5,300 bases of DNA from Lutibacter sp. GTDB lineage: Bacteria; Bacteroidota; Bacteroidia; Flavobacteriales; Flavobacteriaceae. The notes beneath the pieces are model-generated. The model had not been told where the DNA came from and did not search any database. It worked only from the letters and a program-made list of their open reading frames with translations. The position numbers were made by a program, and so were the translations under genes. Below, piece by piece: positions 5,282 to 5,300 of this stretch. The stretch is taken from the NCBI GenBank assembly GCA_004195315.1, contig SDWL01000163.1, positions 1 to 5,300 of the forward strand, read 5' to 3'. How positions within the stretch are numbered: position 1 is the stretch's first letter; each line of letters begins with the position of its first letter.

Positions 5282-5300
5282 CTGTCTCTTATACACATCT
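5282..5300. other. Tn5 mosaic-end library adapter (right end)
   Basis: The last 19 bases, CTGTCTCTTATACACATCT, are the exact reverse complement of the first 19 and again the Tn5 mosaic end. The transposon terminus abuts base 5281 and the element would extend rightward out of the window, as after tagmentation. Genome ends at 5281 and the lipoprotein gene is cut here. Confidence 0.97.

Noticed and set aside
1..5300. Native Tn5/IS50-type composite transposon, because both ends carry the 19-base mosaic end
   Set aside because: The ends face outward, there is no transposase or resistance gene between them, and the content is flavobacterial core genes. Library adapter explains it fully.

Overview
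The window reads as a chromosomal fragment of an AT-rich member of the Bacteroidota, most likely class Flavobacteriia. The evidence is: a gliding-motility ABC ATPase (GldA), a Bacteroidota-type putative porin beside rnhB, a Bacteroidota-style lipoprotein, several matches to the Bacteroidota promoter -7 element TAnnTTTG, the lack of clear Shine-Dalgarno sequences before the starts checked, and strong A/T bias at third codon positions.

The outer 19 bases at each end (1-19 and 5282-5300) are the Tn5 mosaic end used in tagmentation libraries, facing outward. They are library adapter, not genome. Genomic sequence is 20-5281, and both terminal genes are cut by the library ends.

Layout, left to right. 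(1) 20-229, minus: first 70 codons of a secreted putative outer-membrane porin, with a good promoter in the divergent gap. (2) 338-940, plus: rnhB, ribonuclease HII. (3) 996-2048, plus: NA37-family nucleoid-associated protein. (4) 2049-2118: convergent gap with a short hairpin that may be a shared terminator. (5) 2814-2972 then 2119-2814, minus: a Pmp3/YqaE small membrane protein followed by lipB, overlapping by one base (TAATG), so very likely one translationally coupled operon. (6) 3064-3957, plus: gldA, with a promoter box so close that the mRNA may be nearly leaderless. (7) 4022-4738, plus: an orphan HAD hydrolase with proline codon use unlike its neighbours. (8) 4739-4850: convergent gap in which I see no clear gene or terminator. 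(9) 4851-5281, minus: nearly complete lipoprotein lacking only its extreme N-terminus. No gene-free stretch reaches 300 bases.

Most genes are housekeeping: RNA/DNA hybrid repair, nucleoid organisation, lipoate attachment, gliding and envelope. I see no defence island, CRISPR array, native mobile element or RNA gene, and no convincing new multi-gene system. The less ordinary points are the coupled Pmp3-lipB pair, the possibly leaderless gldA transcript, the HAD gene that may be acquired, and the uncharacterised cysteine-containing lipoprotein.
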